Below, piece by piece: positions 44,713 through 56,879 of a stretch of 64,000 nt of DNA. The DNA comes from Harmonia axyridis (Eukaryota; Arthropoda; Insecta; Coleoptera; Coccinellidae), in NCBI RefSeq assembly GCF_914767665.1, contig NC_059502.1, forward strand, positions 35,792,812 to 35,856,811, given 5' to 3'. Numbering within the stretch: the first letter of the stretch is position 1; each line of letters begins with the position of its first letter. The position numbers and the translations under genes were made by a program. The notes beneath the pieces are model-generated. The model ran no database searches and was not told the origin of the DNA. It saw nothing but the letters and a program-made list of their open reading frames with translations.

Positions 44713-46200
44713 ATGGATAGTGATTACTGCCCTAAAATAACGAAATCAAAAGTGTTTTGTTGTGTTTATGGATGCAACAGTAGAGCAAACAGAGAACCCG
44801 TTTCATTCCATAGCTTTCCCAAGAATAACAGTTGTAAACTGGAAATAATTAGCAAAAGTGGTATTGTCGAGAAAGTTGATGTACGAAAAATTTGGGAGAA
44901 AAATTTGAAGTGCGGAAAGAAAATAACACCTTCCATGAAAGTTTGTTCAAAGCATTTTGACGAGTCTGATTTTCATACACAAAGTAAGTTGTAAAAATAT
45001 CAGTATCAATCGAGCTCCATGAGTAGTAATATTTTTCAATATTCAGGTAAGGAGCTGAGACACGCAGATTTGTGTTTGAGACCGAGAAAAACTAACTTGA
45101 GACGCCGAAATTTGAAAAGAAATACAGTCCCAACGAAAAACCTTCCTACAGGTACTCATGAGAACATAAAGAAGAAAGAAAGACGGAATTTAACTAGATA
45201 TGATCCTGTACAACAACCAATTGTAATTATATAATGATCCTTTTAAATGAAAATAAATCTAATATTTACAAAATTTCCAGTTGAAATCTGACTGTGAAGT
45301 AATGACACAAAATCAAGATGAAAATGAACTTCATGCTCAGGTAAAGTATTGAGATATTCTAGTTGAATCAAATGATGATATTGAAATTTCAGGAAATGAT
45401 TCACAGGCCTGATGAATTGTTGGCTGCTGAAGCTCTATGTGCTTTTATCAATAAGGACAATTTGTGACAATATTACTACAAATCAAAAGCTTAACAGCTT
45501 GACAGGGTTGAATTCTTTCGAAATGCTGAAAACTATTGAAATTTTAGTATTAAGAGAAAAAATACATTTACAAAACTAAAGAATGACACGAGCTATGTTG
45601 TATTGTCTTTACTCTTTGGAAACATCAGTTCCCAAAGTATAAAAGAAATTTTTATGACATGCTAACTGTGTTAGCGGCAGTATTGAAACCTGCGATCTAT
45701 CTTCCACCTATTGAGGAAATTCGTAATAATTTGCCGCAACACTTTGAGCAATTTACTGATGTGAGAGTCATTCTTGATTGTACAGAAATCTCTGTTCAGA
45801 GAACTAAATGCCTGTGTTGTAGAGTAAGATGTTATTCTCACTATAAAGGAAATAATTTTTGAGCAGAGTGGTTTCATATCCTCCCTGAAGCCTAATGAGG
45901 ATGCCATTATGGTGAATGGAAGTTTTCTAATTGATGAAATTTGTTCGGAAAACGGAATAAAACTGATTTGCCCACCATTCATGCGAAATGCGAAACAGAA
46001 AACAAATGTCTCTTCAGGAGGTTGAACAAAATATATTCATAGCTAGAGCAAGAGTCCATATCGAACGTGTGAACCAGAGGATAAAAATTTTGAGTAATGT
46101 TTTACCATGGAACCTGGTTCCTAAAATAGAAGAAATAATGATTATATGTTGTGCGATTGTAAACCTGTCCAGTCCCATTTTTTCTGAAGATAATTTCTGA
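44713..46200 (+). pseudogene. ISL2EU-like THAP + DDE transposase, defective
   Basis: The exons 44713-44983, 45047-45222, 45281-45340 and 45393-45467 join in phase. They start with a THAP C2CH zinc finger (CCVYGC, FHSFPK, then W, and MKVCSKHFDESDF) followed by a basic NLRRRNLKRNTVPTKNLP stretch. Beyond a stop, 45480-46200 encodes a Harbinger/Tnp4-like DDE domain in broken frames: SLLFGNISSQSIKEIF (HTH), VRVILDCTEISVQRTK (first Asp), then ARVHIERVNQRIK (last acidic residue). The central part between YKGNNF and GFISSL is missing, and the second catalytic Asp position reads IMVNGSFLID. A dead transposase whose THAP end is still open. It is divergent from the YRDC gene, about 1 kb away. Confidence 0.82.
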
Positions 46201-46564
46201 GTATTTTTGTATTTTGCCTTTATTTCGAGTAGCAATATAGATGTTAAATCTAAAGCTTCTGTGTAGCGAAACAGTTGTTATTTATATATATATATATAAA
46301 TAATCTGTTTCCAATTTGTTACCTTTCGGTGTATGGGTTAGTTGTTATTTAAATAATGAATAAGTGGAAATAGAATAACTAGAATTTTATTTCAAAAAAT
46401 ATATTAATTTTTCAATTATTCATTACAAATATGGTGTAACATTTTCTCAATAAATTTTTTTTTCAAAGAAGTTAACATATTATATGTGTATTCTCCATCA
46501 AAGGGCACCTTAATTTCAATGAATGAATTATTGCTTGAAATAGTAATTTACGTAACAAGTCCGG

Positions 46565-46655
46565 AAAATATGGTTTTTTTGGACGAATAGACAAAATTCC
46601 AGGACGAGCGTAAGCGAGTCCTGGAAGTCTGTGAGTCCAAAAAAACCATTTTCGG
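46565..46655. repeat. Nested hairpin with CGAGCGTAAGCGAG loop
   Basis: TGGTTTTTTTGGAC (46571) pairs with GTCCAAAAAAACCA (ends 46648), and inside TTCCAGGAC pairs with GTCCTGGAA around GAGCGTAAGCGA. TCCGGAAAAT-like pieces flank it on both sides up to about 46860 (CTTTCCGGAC). It lies between the two convergent transposon genes and may be a separate small element. Confidence 0.7.
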
Positions 46656-47037
46656 GCGTGTTGCGTACAATATTTTTTCGGTAACCATGTAAAATAACAC
46701 TATCGCTGCTGCTTTCCATATTTTATTACGATTGCGATCAAAAAACATGCCAATTTTTGACAACTAATTTCATATGAACTGTCAGCCGTTATCTCGGTTG
46801 CTATGGATTCTATGATTCTTTTCCGGCCTAGTCCGGGAAGTACATACTTTCCGGACGGTTGCCGAAAAAATAAATAATAAAGTGGCAAATGTCTAAATTT
46901 AGGATTGCAATTCCCACCTGCACCTGTGCAAAGTATTTATGTTTTTTTTTTCAGTTCATAATTATTATTCTCTTTTATAATATACTTACAATTCCCCAAG
47001 TCAGAGGCTTGCTTTGCTGAAATATAAAGATTTTTTT

Positions 47038-47350
47038 TTATATTATTTTCAAGATGTTAATGAAGAATTTGTTACCTTTGAATGGACACTTTATTTCCAA
47101 AAGACCATAGGGCTCGCCATTCTTTAACAAAATTCCGTCAGCAGAATATGCCAGCCATGGTTCACTTCTACATATCACAAGACCTATTTTTTGTAAAGAA
47201 ATTCCTGAAACCTTTTCGGGCCATTGGCTCAAATTTAATGCCATGTCTTGTATAGATATTCGAAAAATGCTTGGGAAAAAAATATTTACTACATTTCTCT
47301 TCCCTATCTTTTTTCGAAAAAGTATATGTCGTAGCATTGTATTGCTCTCG
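47038..47350 (-). pseudogene. YqaJ-like nuclease, 3' part (downstream of LINE insertion)
   Basis: The minus-strand frames encode YTFSKKDREEKCSKYF..PKHFSNIYTRHGIKFEP and, after a frameshift near 47200, LQKIGLVICRSEPWLAYSADG and GLLEIKCP. SADG and EIKCP are the catalytic Asp and Glu-x-Lys motifs of YqaJ/lambda-exonuclease family nucleases. In ISL2EU-type transposons such a nuclease accompanies the transposase. The upstream half of this gene is at 52001-54701, on the other side of an inserted LINE. Confidence 0.85.
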
Positions 47351-47630
47351 CAGAATAAACACGTAAATTTAGTGCTCCTGTACAAATATACCGAATTCTA
47401 CAAGAATACGGAGTTTGAGAAGAGGATTTTTGTGACAAAGTTGTGAAGTAAATCGGTGGCTATATGGGGCTGTTGTTACATGGGGCCATAAGTTTCAAAT
47501 AACACTCATAAAGCTGGATTAATAACAAGAATTAAGACTTTCTCGCACCATTAAGTTATCAATTTTCATCGCGCCCAGCTGACTGATCGGGATAAGGAGT
47601 TCCATACAGTTGCGGATCACTTGTGGTAGA

Positions 47631-48464
47631 ATGTCTGATAATGCAGTGGATGATATTTCGGCTAAGAAATTATTGGACGAAATAATCAAAACACGAAGGG
47701 AGTTGAAAAATAGTATCACCGCATCCGAAACAAGGCTCATTTTGGAAATACAGAACCTAAAAAGCAGGATAAATAATTTGGAAGAGGAAAATTTACAATT
47801 GAGGGAACAATTGGAACAAAGCAACAGAAATCACAATAAAAACAATATAATTGTATTTGGGTTGAAGAAAAAAAATGATGAAATAATAACAAAATCAGTC
47901 TGCGATGAAATAAGCCAACTTTTGGACGTTAAACTGGAGGAATTTGAGATAAACGACCTTTACAAATTGGGAAAAGCTGAAAATAGTCCAATAAAGATCG
48001 AGCTGATCTCTCATCAGAAAAAAAGGCAGCTTTTCAAAAACGCCAAAAAATTGAAAGGAACGGGTATATCCATTGCAAATGACCTTACTGTCCACCAACG
48101 TGAAGAAATAAAAACCCTAACTGAATTTCTCAAGAAGGCCAGACAACAGGGTAAGGAAGCATACATAAGGGGAAATAAGTTGATAATTGATAAAAGAATA
48201 TATACGGTAGTAGATTTGGAAAACACTGAAGAGGAGGAGAAAGCAAGAAGTGCTCCCCACACACCTCTAATAGAGGAAGAGGAAGGCGGAAACGAACTCA
48301 CGGAAGACGAAGAAAACGACTCATCCTGTGCGGTACCAACTAAAACTGAAATAGAAGTCAAGGCGACAACATCGAAATTAGCTCGTCAAAAAAAGAATAT
48401 TTCATCCAAAAATACACCATTAAAAGGCGAAACAGTGAAGAAACTTCGTAAGAGGTTTTTATAG
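47631..48464 (+). CDS. LINE ORF1 protein (coiled coil, nucleic-acid binding)
   Basis: 277 codons from ATG 47631; the frame also opens upstream without an ATG. Order of parts: a long coiled coil (about residues 25-75, RLILEIQNLKSRINNLEEEN and following heptads), then NIIVFGLKKKND, the start of an RRM-like module as in Transposase_22/L1-type ORF1 proteins, a basic C-terminal module with LKKARQQGKEAYIRGNKL, an acidic stretch and a Lys-rich tail. ORF1 proteins bind LINE RNA and form the RNP with ORF2 protein. The frame is intact. A 20-base A-run follows at 48535, before ORF2. Confidence 0.85.
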   Translation: MSDNAVDDISAKKLLDEIIKTRRELKNSITASETRLILEIQNLKSRINNLEEENLQLREQLEQSNRNHNKNNIIVFGLKKKNDEIITKSVCDEISQLLDVKLEEFEINDLYKLGKAENSPIKIELISHQKKRQLFKNAKKLKGTGISIANDLTVHQREEIKTLTEFLKKARQQGKEAYIRGNKLIIDKRIYTVVDLENTEEEEKARSAPHTPLIEEEEGGNELTEDEENDSSCAVPTKTEIEVKATTSKLARQKKNISSKNTPLKGETVKKLRKRFL

Positions 48465-48681
48465 GAGGGATTAAACCAGATATCACAGTGGAGGAGCGTC
48501 TAGATGATGAGATAAGTAATTAAATATTAAATTGAAAAAAAAAAAAAAAAAAAGAGAGTGTTAAAATATAATTTCAATTATTTAAAATGCAAATTATGAA
48601 AGTATATTTTTATTTGTTTTAATCATTGATATATTGATTGTATATCTTCTAGTGTGTGAAATAGCCTTAGATCAAAACACA

Positions 48682-49884
48682 ATGAATACATTTATTAGGG
48701 ATTTCGAAGAGATAAAACATCGGACACGTACGGTCACAGATGTTGCCATTGCAGATGAAATAAACGATTTATCAAAAAACCTTTTCAACATATTGCATGT
48801 TAATATAAGGAGTATTCATTCGAATTTTCCCGAATTCTTGTTATTTTTAGAATTAACTACACGAAAATATAATGTAATTATATTAACGGAAACCTTCCAT
48901 ATTCCTGATAAAAATATGTTTAATATTGAAGGGTATGAATGTTTATATAATGAAGGGTCATATAATAAAAATGATGGTGTTTGTATATATATTAAAAGTA
49001 ATTTGAAATATTCACAGAAAATTATACAACTTGGTGATGTGGCATTGCTGCATATAGACCTTTCCATCAACCGGAATACAGAAATCAAGATAACTGCTTT
49101 ATATAAGTCGCCACAAATAAGTATCGATATTTTTAATGACAGTTTATTCGAATTTCTTCGCGGCATTCCTCCTAGTCACAATCATATTATCGTTGGCGAT
49201 ATGAATGTCAACATTTTAGCAGACGATAAAAGTGTCGAGGAATACTTGAATGTACTGTCTTCATTTGGATATGAGTCTTACATAAATAAATGCACTAGAC
49301 CGCAAAGTGGTAGTTGCCTCGATCATGTATTCGTGAAAGGAAAACAGATGCGAGATTTCAATACCAACGGTTACGTGTTGCAATATCTGATAACTGATCA
49401 CTATCTCACTATGTTGACGTTTGAGTTACCAAAAAACTATTCAAGTGAAAATACAGATAAAAAAATAACGAAACACAAAGTATATATAGACTATTGCCGA
49501 CTTAGAGAGGAGTTGCTCTGTACAACGTGGCACGATATATATGAGTCCAATGATCCAAATTTTATGGTTGAAAGATTTATTGAAACCCTGAAATCCTGTA
49601 TAGAAAAACATAAAAGAATTGTTAAAACGAAGAAGCATCAGATTGGAAGAAAAGATTGGATCACACCAACCCTCTTGAAACAGATAAATGAAAAAAAAAT
49701 TTTGTATGAAACTTTAAAAAATAATGTCGGTAATGAAATAATAAAAAAACAATATAGCAGATGCAATACTGAACTAAAAATTCTGATAAAGAAAGCTAAG
49801 GAAAATCACCTAAAAAAAAATACTTCAGAAGGAATCATTGGAATCGAAAGCTGTTTGGCAATGCGTAAGAGCTGCATGTGGTGA
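48682..49884 (+). pseudogene. LINE ORF2, N-terminal AP-endonuclease part
   Basis: AP-endonuclease fold motifs in order: LHVNIRSIHSNF, IILTETFHI, GYECLYNEGSYNKNDGVCIY, TALYKSP, IIVGDMNVNIL, SCLDHVFVKG and LITDHYLTML (catalytic SDH-like box read as TDH). This domain nicks the target for target-primed reverse transcription. The first ATG is at 48682. The frame is lost at an A-run (about 49812-49820), after which the polymerase continues in the +1 frame; the 48682-51631 span is otherwise open. Confidence 0.9.
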
Positions 49885-51631
49885 TGTTGAAGTCAAAACT
49901 GATATAAAATCCATCAAAATAGAAAATGAATTGATTCATGAAAAGAAGGTCATTTGCGAACTTTTCAATGACTATTATAGTACCTTAGGTCAAAAATTGG
50001 CGACTGAAATACATGATCCCCCAAATTTTGTTGAAGACGATGCTCATCAGAGTAACTCGTTCTTTCTGGCTCCTACCAATAAATTCGAAGTAGAGACAAT
50101 AATAAATTCACTCAAACCTAGAAAAGCTCCAGGTTTTGATGGACTGAAATCCGAAACTCTAAAACAAATAAAAGATGTCATCTCACAACCCATTGCACGC
50201 ATCATAAATTTTTGCATGGAGAAAGGTATCTTCCCAGATCAATTAAAGTTAGGAATGGTTACTCCAATTTATAAAAGTGGTGATAAATCAGAAATTAGAA
50301 ACTATAGACCGATCACATTAATCTCGAGTATAGCAAAAATTTTTGAGACGGTGTTGAAGAGGCAAATGATTGGATTCCTGGATAAGTACAACATAATTCA
50401 CGATAATCAGTATGGATTCAGACGAGGCAGGTCCACGGAGGATGCCATAAGAGAATTAACAGCACAAATCTACGAACATCTTGATAAAACAATACCTTCA
50501 CTTGTAATATTTTTGGACCTCTCGAAGGCATTCGACACCGTGGATCACAAAAAGATGATCAACAAACTTTGGAACTGTGGATTTAGAGGACCTGTTCACA
50601 ATTTACTTAAGAGCTATTTGAACAATAGGCAGCAGTTTGTCAAAATAGATAATGCTGAAAGTGGCAGACGAACGGTTGAGTACGGAGTACCCCAAGGAAC
50701 AGTTTTGGGACCAGTGCTGTTCCAAATATACATAAACAGCCTGTTAAAAATGAAGAGTTCTGGTCTTGTTATGAGCTTCGCGGATGACACAACAATACAA
50801 TATGCAGCAGACAATTGGACCGACTTGGAACTGAAAGTAAAAAATGATTTTCCAAATCTACAAAATTGGTTCAAGCGTAATAAACTGACTCTCAATCTGG
50901 AGAAATCAAAGTGTATACCGTTCGCGTCATATGAGTCTGGACTACCTGAATTGAAGGAGTTACAAATGGATGATAATACACGTATACCTTGTGTAAAAAA
51001 TATTAAATATTTAGGAGTCATAATAGACTGTCACCTACGATGGGACCATCATGTTCGATTCTTGGTTGGAAAATTAAGACGACTTCTTCATAAGTTCAGA
51101 ATACTGGAAACATATTTGAAAGATAGGAAGTATCTTAAAATAATATATTATGCGTTGGTTCAGTCTCAGATCAGTTACGGTATCATAGGATGGGGTGGTG
51201 CATATGAACGACATATTAGAAATCTGAACGTCATACAAAAATGGATCCTCAAGATCATTCATAACAAAAAAAGAACGTACCCGTCTGATCAGCTGTTCCA
51301 GTTGTCTCAAGTCTTAGATATAAGACAATTATACCTATTAAAGATTTTAACTAATGTGCATGCTTCCAAGATCAAATTAAATAAAGTCGATTACCTACAT
51401 AACACACGCCAAAAAGATCAGGCCTACAAAACCATTAGATCTAATAAAAGAATTGGTCAAAGATCTGCTTCTTACTTGGCACCTAGAATTTTTGCTGTTG
51501 TACCAAGTAGTCTGAGAAACACAATTAATTGTTCAGCGTTCAAAAAAAAAGTTTCTGAATGGTTAAAAGATCCTGAAAACGAAGGGGCACTCAAACATAT
51601 TCTCGATGGACTAATAGGATGGAATGATTAA
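49838..51631 (+). pseudogene. LINE ORF2, reverse transcriptase part
   Basis: Complete non-LTR polymerase: RKAPGFDGLKSETLK, GMVTPIYKSGDKSEIRNYRP, NQYGFRRGRSTEDAI, VIFLDLSKAFDTVDH, YGVPQGTVLGPVLFQIY, SFADDTTIQYA (catalytic Asp pair), LTLNLEKSKC, KYLGVIIDCHLRWDHH and the C-terminal region with GQRSASYLAPRIF. The stop is at 51629-51631. It differs from the endonuclease frame by one base, so expression as one protein would need the A-run slippage or the frameshift to be recent. The fragment at 2857-3862 belongs to the same broad group. Confidence 0.92.
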
Positions 51632-51976
51632 TTACGAACACAAGATAATGAAAACGACAAATCTAAGAAAACATAAAGGTATACTGGATGGATGAATACA
51701 GTGAAAAAAGACATGATGAACGAAAAAATAAATACGGAAGGTAACAAACATCTCTGCTGCGACAGTTGTGGAGAATGAGATTGCACATAATGTGTATATT
51801 AGAGTTAAGGTTAAGTTAGTGAATGTTGAAAATTATAGAATAGTTATAGGTCATAAGTACTTTAATTTTTGCGGGGAGTAATTGAGGAAATTTTTTATTT
51901 TTATGTTACTCACAGGATTCATTAGGAAACCTCTGTAACGAATTGTATGTTTATTGACAATTGTCTTAATAAACTT

Positions 51977-51997
51977 ATTGATTGATTGATTGATTGA
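51977..51997 (+). repeat. (ATTG)n tail of the LINE
   Basis: About five ATTG units end exactly at the junction with YqaJ coding sequence. CR1/L2-type LINEs usually end in such short repeats instead of poly(A). Confidence 0.9.
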
Positions 51998-54701
51998 TCG
52001 TGAGCCAGTAACTCTATACTTCCTTTCTTCTTCCCATTGAGCTCTATCTTGCATTGTCGATACACATATATCAATACTGTCAAACATAGTTAACTTATTG
52101 TATTTTCTGATACATTGAGTGCATCTAAAATTAATTTCAGACCCAAAATTGTAAAAATTCTGCATAAAAATGGAATTTTCTGCATTTCTGATAATGGTTC
52201 CATATATTTTCATGCAAGATCCTTCCACATTCGGAACCTTACATAACCTAGTCCTGAAAATCACTCATTACAGTATTACATATGACATGAAAGTTATTAC
52301 CTACAGTCCATTCAGGAATTATTGACATCGAAGTAGGCCATGAACGTCTAGTCGCGGCTTTATTTCTGGTTACAAAAATATCACTAAAAATTGCTATGGT
52401 TCATCATAGAAATAACCAGTTTAAATTATTTTTATCATTTTTGTATCCGAAAGATCCTGAATTTTCGAAATTACGATTATTACTTAGGGACGCATACAGT
52501 CATGATTTCATAAATTGAAATTCAGATTTTATAACGTAAAAATATAGTGAAATGCTAACTCATTTCAAGGAAATCCAAAGAAGAGATATATATTCATTTA
52601 AGAGTCGCCCATGAAAAATCCCATTGAAGATCATTAAAATATGCATATTCCTTTTCACCAAAAGCTCTTCAAAAATTGTTGCATTACTGATGGACACTGA
52701 ATACCAACCTGCTTGCAAAATTCTTTTCAAATAACTCTTATGGATCATTTTAACTGTGGTGTCTAAACTGGTGAAGAAAACAGAAAAAACTGGCTGATCA
52801 ATTTAAATAGTGTAGCTTAGTGAATGGAAGAGCCATATCATAATAAGACAGAAATAAAATTCAAAGAATCCATTTAGTATATGAAAAATTTTGACATCAC
52901 AGTTGTACTGTAACTTTCAAAATTGGAACCAATTTATCAGCCGATGTGTAAATTACTTTTTAAAGTCACTATTTATTGAAACTGTTCATGACATGAATGA
53001 TTGGTTAAACTTGTATGAAAAATATAGGTACTATTTGTACTCGAGTTTTCTGTTTCTTATTGAAATGCTTTTATACTAGTTTCTATTAAATTACATAAAT
53101 TATTTTGCCCTTAACAGCTTTAACTCACTCACTAAGAGCTTTTTTCATGAAATTATTTTCAATTTGTGAATTTTAAAATGTTATTGTATTCTATTATTAT
53201 CTTCAAGTGGGTAAGAGGTGAAGACATTCTTGAAGTTACTATTCTGAATATATTTTTTGATTAAATACTCAGTAAAAATTCTATAAAGCAATTGGAATTC
53301 ATTAGATTTTTGGATTACTCATTGAAGAACAAAAAACAGATATAACAATACTTAATTTCAATATAGAATATAAATAAACTATAGATGCAATGCCAAGACT
53401 TTGTTTAGCAATCCAATTATAAAATAATTCTCTCTTCATAGATTTATGTAATTCTCATGATCACCACTGTCAAAACAAAACATGCAGGTAAAAAACCAAA
53501 TATCCAGCATTCAAAATAGTGCTCCTTCTACTTTTACCCTTGAATATAGTAGAAAAACATTTTGTTTTCTTTCTAGAGTCCACTGTCGAATAATAAAAAA
53601 TAACCAAGTTTCCTCCAGATAAATGAATTTCACATTTTGTTGCAAATATTCTCTGTATTCACCATAAAATCGTACTCAACTTATTATATTTTTCTGTTTA
53701 TCAATAAGAATTTTCCTTTTATTAACTGTTTTGAACTTGTAACCAATTAAGTTTATGTAATGTTGTCTTTGATTTATTAAAATCCAGATGCTTTTTGGTC
53801 AAATTTCATCCAGGCTGATATATTGGTTGCTTTTGTTAACAATCAAATCATTCAATGATTCTTCGAAGGTGAAATCGTATTGCACAGGTTTTCTTCCACT
53901 AATAATCCAGGTTGTAATGACTTGCCTTCTTCTTTTTTCAAACAGTACTGTGAGAAATACTCAAATAAACTAATCAATGTGTGTTTGAAATTGATACAAC
54001 TTTTAAGTTTCAAAATTTCTTCGATCAAAACCAATAACACAAACAAACTGAGATCATTCTAACCTCCTGTCAATGACATTTCCAATGCCAACCCGAAATC
54101 TGCAATTCAAAATGTTACTGAATGAGCCAGTACCAACTTAATTTCGATTTTCCAAAGCCACCCGGGATGTCAATAATTCCTGAATGGACTGTACTTATGA
54201 ATTGCAATGCTCGATGAAGGCAATTAAAATATTTTCAATATCTTCTCTTCTTCATCTTGAGATGTTATCAAGGGTCTTTTTGGGACTTTGTCCTTAAGGC
54301 AGGGTATTTTTAGAAGAGGTAGTGCTTTATATTTATTTCCAGTCTCTTTTTTTTGTTTTTCCACCAGCATTTGATATCAGTGCTTGAAATATTTTCCAAT
54401 TTGAGGAGGTCAGTTCTGAAATGATAAAAACCAAAGGAAAAGCAAAAAACCAACAATTATATTGTGTCTATATTATTGTTCAATTGCAAGTCCTGATTCA
54501 GACGTGAAATAAATAAAAATTATATAACCTGGTACAATGTAAGAGTAGAGCTGATATATGTTTACATCTGCCTCCTAATCCAGCCTTACAAGAACAGCTG
54601 AAAGCTGATATTGTTACAGTTTCTTTAGTTGTTATTATTTTTCCTCTGATTCCATGAGGATCTGCTGAAAGGGCTGAAGTCTGCAAGCATAAGCCGAACA
54701 A
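51998..54701 (-). pseudogene. YqaJ-like nuclease, 5' part with SWIM zinc finger
   Basis: Minus-strand pieces in order: 54701-54535 reads TVTISAFSCSCKAGLGGRCK and HISALLLHC, a SWIM-type zinc finger (CxC..CxH). 54418-54230 has acceptor TTTCAG and LENISSTDIKCWWKNK, then frameshifts to ITSQDEEEKILKIF. About 53960-53820 reads GRKPVQYDFTFEESLNDLI. 52264-52001 reads CVSTMQDRAQWEEERKYRV and TGSR, the start of the YqaJ fold. It joins to the 47038-47350 piece across the LINE. Introns, stops and frameshifts make exact exon ends uncertain. The stretches between the pieces hold nothing else I recognise. Confidence 0.75.
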
Positions 54702-56111
54702 TTCTAAGCATAATACTAATACTTTTACCTATATTCCCACACATAATTACATGACCGGCATTCAAGACCGCTTCTCCTAAAATGTTTGTTTTTTAGATAA
54801 TGAACGATTATTCTTAAATTAGAATGAATTCACCTTCTATCACATTCCTATTATTTGGAGTTGCTTCCAAATACCGGAAATATTCAGTTAAACAGAGGAA
54901 TACACTATTTTCTTTGTCCATCATATTTCTTTCTTCACAAAAGGCATCTGAGATTAAGAATGCAGCGACAAGGTGAGCAAACGTAGAACTATAAATGTTG
55001 CCATTGGAGTGTTTGGTTGTATTAGTTGTGTGTGTATTTGCGTTATTAAAATTCGATTTTACAATAAATATAACAACTTTTCAGACTTCTATAGTGAACA
55101 AGTGTGTTACTGTGTATATTTTATTATAATTTTAGGTAAAGGCGGTAGATATAATCATTTGTTTCAGTTCAGTCTAGTCTAGTGATATTGAAAGTTATGC
55201 AAGGATGGAAGACTTCGAAAAATGACGAATAACAATCGTGTGCATATAATATGTGAACGGTTCAATCAACATTATTATACTACAGGATTCTAATAGTACC
55301 TTTTTTAGGTCCAAATGGCAAGACTGAGTAGAATACTTGGGGTATCTTAAAGGTACAAACACTTCTAGAAGTCTTTATGAAGGTGAAGAAGTTTTAAATG
55401 CTGGTCACATAATAAAAATGTTACATGTTATTTGCATGACTAATAAACTTTAGTTGAAAGGTTTTTTTTACTTATCAGAATTGATCATTTCACATTACTC
55501 TTCAATTATACAGTCCCAACAAAATATTACAAATGCTAATGTATTGAATATTTTTAGGAATACTACAGAAAGTCGCATATCCATTTTTTTTTATTCATTA
55601 AGAGATAACTCAATTTACATAAAATGTTTCTAAAAATAAATTTAAATAACTAGGTTACTTAAAACTACTCATATCGATACCTATTTATCGAATTAAATTA
55701 TTGCTTGACTAATGAATCATCAAAAAATAATGAGAATTCAATTGAAAATGTTTCACTTATGAAATGTATTTATTTTGAAAATATATTCGGCATATTATAC
55801 GACTATTTTAAAATAATCAAAATGTGATAGAGAAGTATCATCAGTGTGCCCTGAAAAAAAATATATAGAATTTCAGAATACATGTCCAAATATTTCTGAG
55901 GAATTTTTCCAATATAGTGTAAAGGTACCTTAGATTTGAAGACAATGTATCTTTGGCACAATTCTTGTGAAATGCCAAATAAAACAGATAATGTCACATA
56001 TGAAAGATCACATTTCAATTTTGTTAAAACTAAAACAATACACTGCTTGATCGTTAAACGATCTGATCTTTGATCACTGTAAATAGATTGTACTGCTTCT
56101 ACTATTGTATC
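54702..56111. other. No recognised gene
   Basis: AT-rich sequence between the YqaJ/SWIM remains and the second THAP gene. Upstream exons of the YqaJ gene may be here but were not recognised. Confidence 0.4.
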
Positions 56112-56800
56112 TTATAGTTTCATATTATTGAGACCAGTAAAAAAACTGTTCAGAGCACTATCTGTTGTTATCAGATCACACAAAGAAGATACTTCAGGAG
56201 TATTCACTTGCACTTCAAAATCCTTGAAAGTTTTAGGCCCATTATAATCAGGCTGACCCTGAAGAAGCTGTAATAGACCTTGTGCAGCTTCGATTTCTTC
56301 ACTAGAGCATTCTTCAGCAATAAGTTTTTCTTTGTTGATATTTCTTTGATTCAATCTTTCAGATCTACTACTAGAACATTCAGGTTCTTCCTTTGTGGTA
56401 GTGGATCCAACAGAAAGATTTCTGGAAGGCACAGCAGTCTTTTTCAAACATTCTTTCTGTGTAGAACTGGAATCTGTAAACGATTATTATTATTATTATC
56501 CCCATAAATATAATCTAAAATTCCACGTGCTGTCAGTGCTTACCTCGATAAAATAATCATCATCGATAAAATGCAGGGAACATACTTTCATATTTCTTGT
56601 CACTGGTTTATCGATTTTTAGTTTCAGTTGCCAAGCTTTTTGTCGATCCATCAGCACTTTACTCCCCAATTTCCCTTCCATCCAAACACGATATATATTA
56701 GTATTACCAGTTTGAGGGAAAGCATGGAACTTGATATTTGACCTTTTTTTTCCCAGGAAGAACACTGAGGAACTGAACAATAACGATTTGAACGACTCAG
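56112..56800 (-). pseudogene. THAP-domain protein, two exons, frameshifted in the zinc finger
   Basis: Minus strand. Exon 1 (about 56800-56544) encodes CSVPQC, then after a run of eight A the rest of a THAP finger in another frame: KKRSNIKFHAFPQ, W, and RNMKVCSLHFIDDDYF. Donor GTAAGC, a 70-bp intron (56474-56543), acceptor TTTACAG. Exon 2 (56473-56112) has a Ser/Glu-rich stretch and ends DLITTDSALNSFFTGLNNM before KL and stop. THAP fingers bind DNA and occur in host regulators and in P/ISL2EU-type transposases. No DDE domain follows. The frame break is one base in the A8 run, so a sequencing error is possible and the gene may be intact. Confidence 0.65.
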
Positions 56801-56879
56801 AACTATTGAAATGATTTAAAAAATATATAAATATTTGTAGAATATCACACAAAAACAAAGCAAAATACTAGAACCTCAG

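Larger units (their letters stand above)
47351..51997 (+). mobile_element. CR1/L2-like LINE, nearly intact, inserted in the YqaJ gene
   Basis: Left junction GCTCTCG|CAGAATAAAC and right junction (ATTG)n..GAT|CGTGAGCC. Joining the flanks restores the continuity of the YqaJ frame around ..YRVTGSR and QYNATTYTF.., with TCG present on both sides. The element has a 5' leader of about 280 bp, ORF1 (47631-48464), an A-run spacer, ORF2 (48682-51631, one frameshift), a short 3' UTR and a tail of ATTG repeats (51977-51997), typical of this LINE group. Among the LINEs here it is the only complete one. Confidence 0.9.

Noticed and set aside
49838..51631. RT as an independent gene starting at 49838
   Set aside because: The initiating codon would be TTG, and the upstream endonuclease frame overlaps; it is the continuation of ORF2 after a one-base shift.
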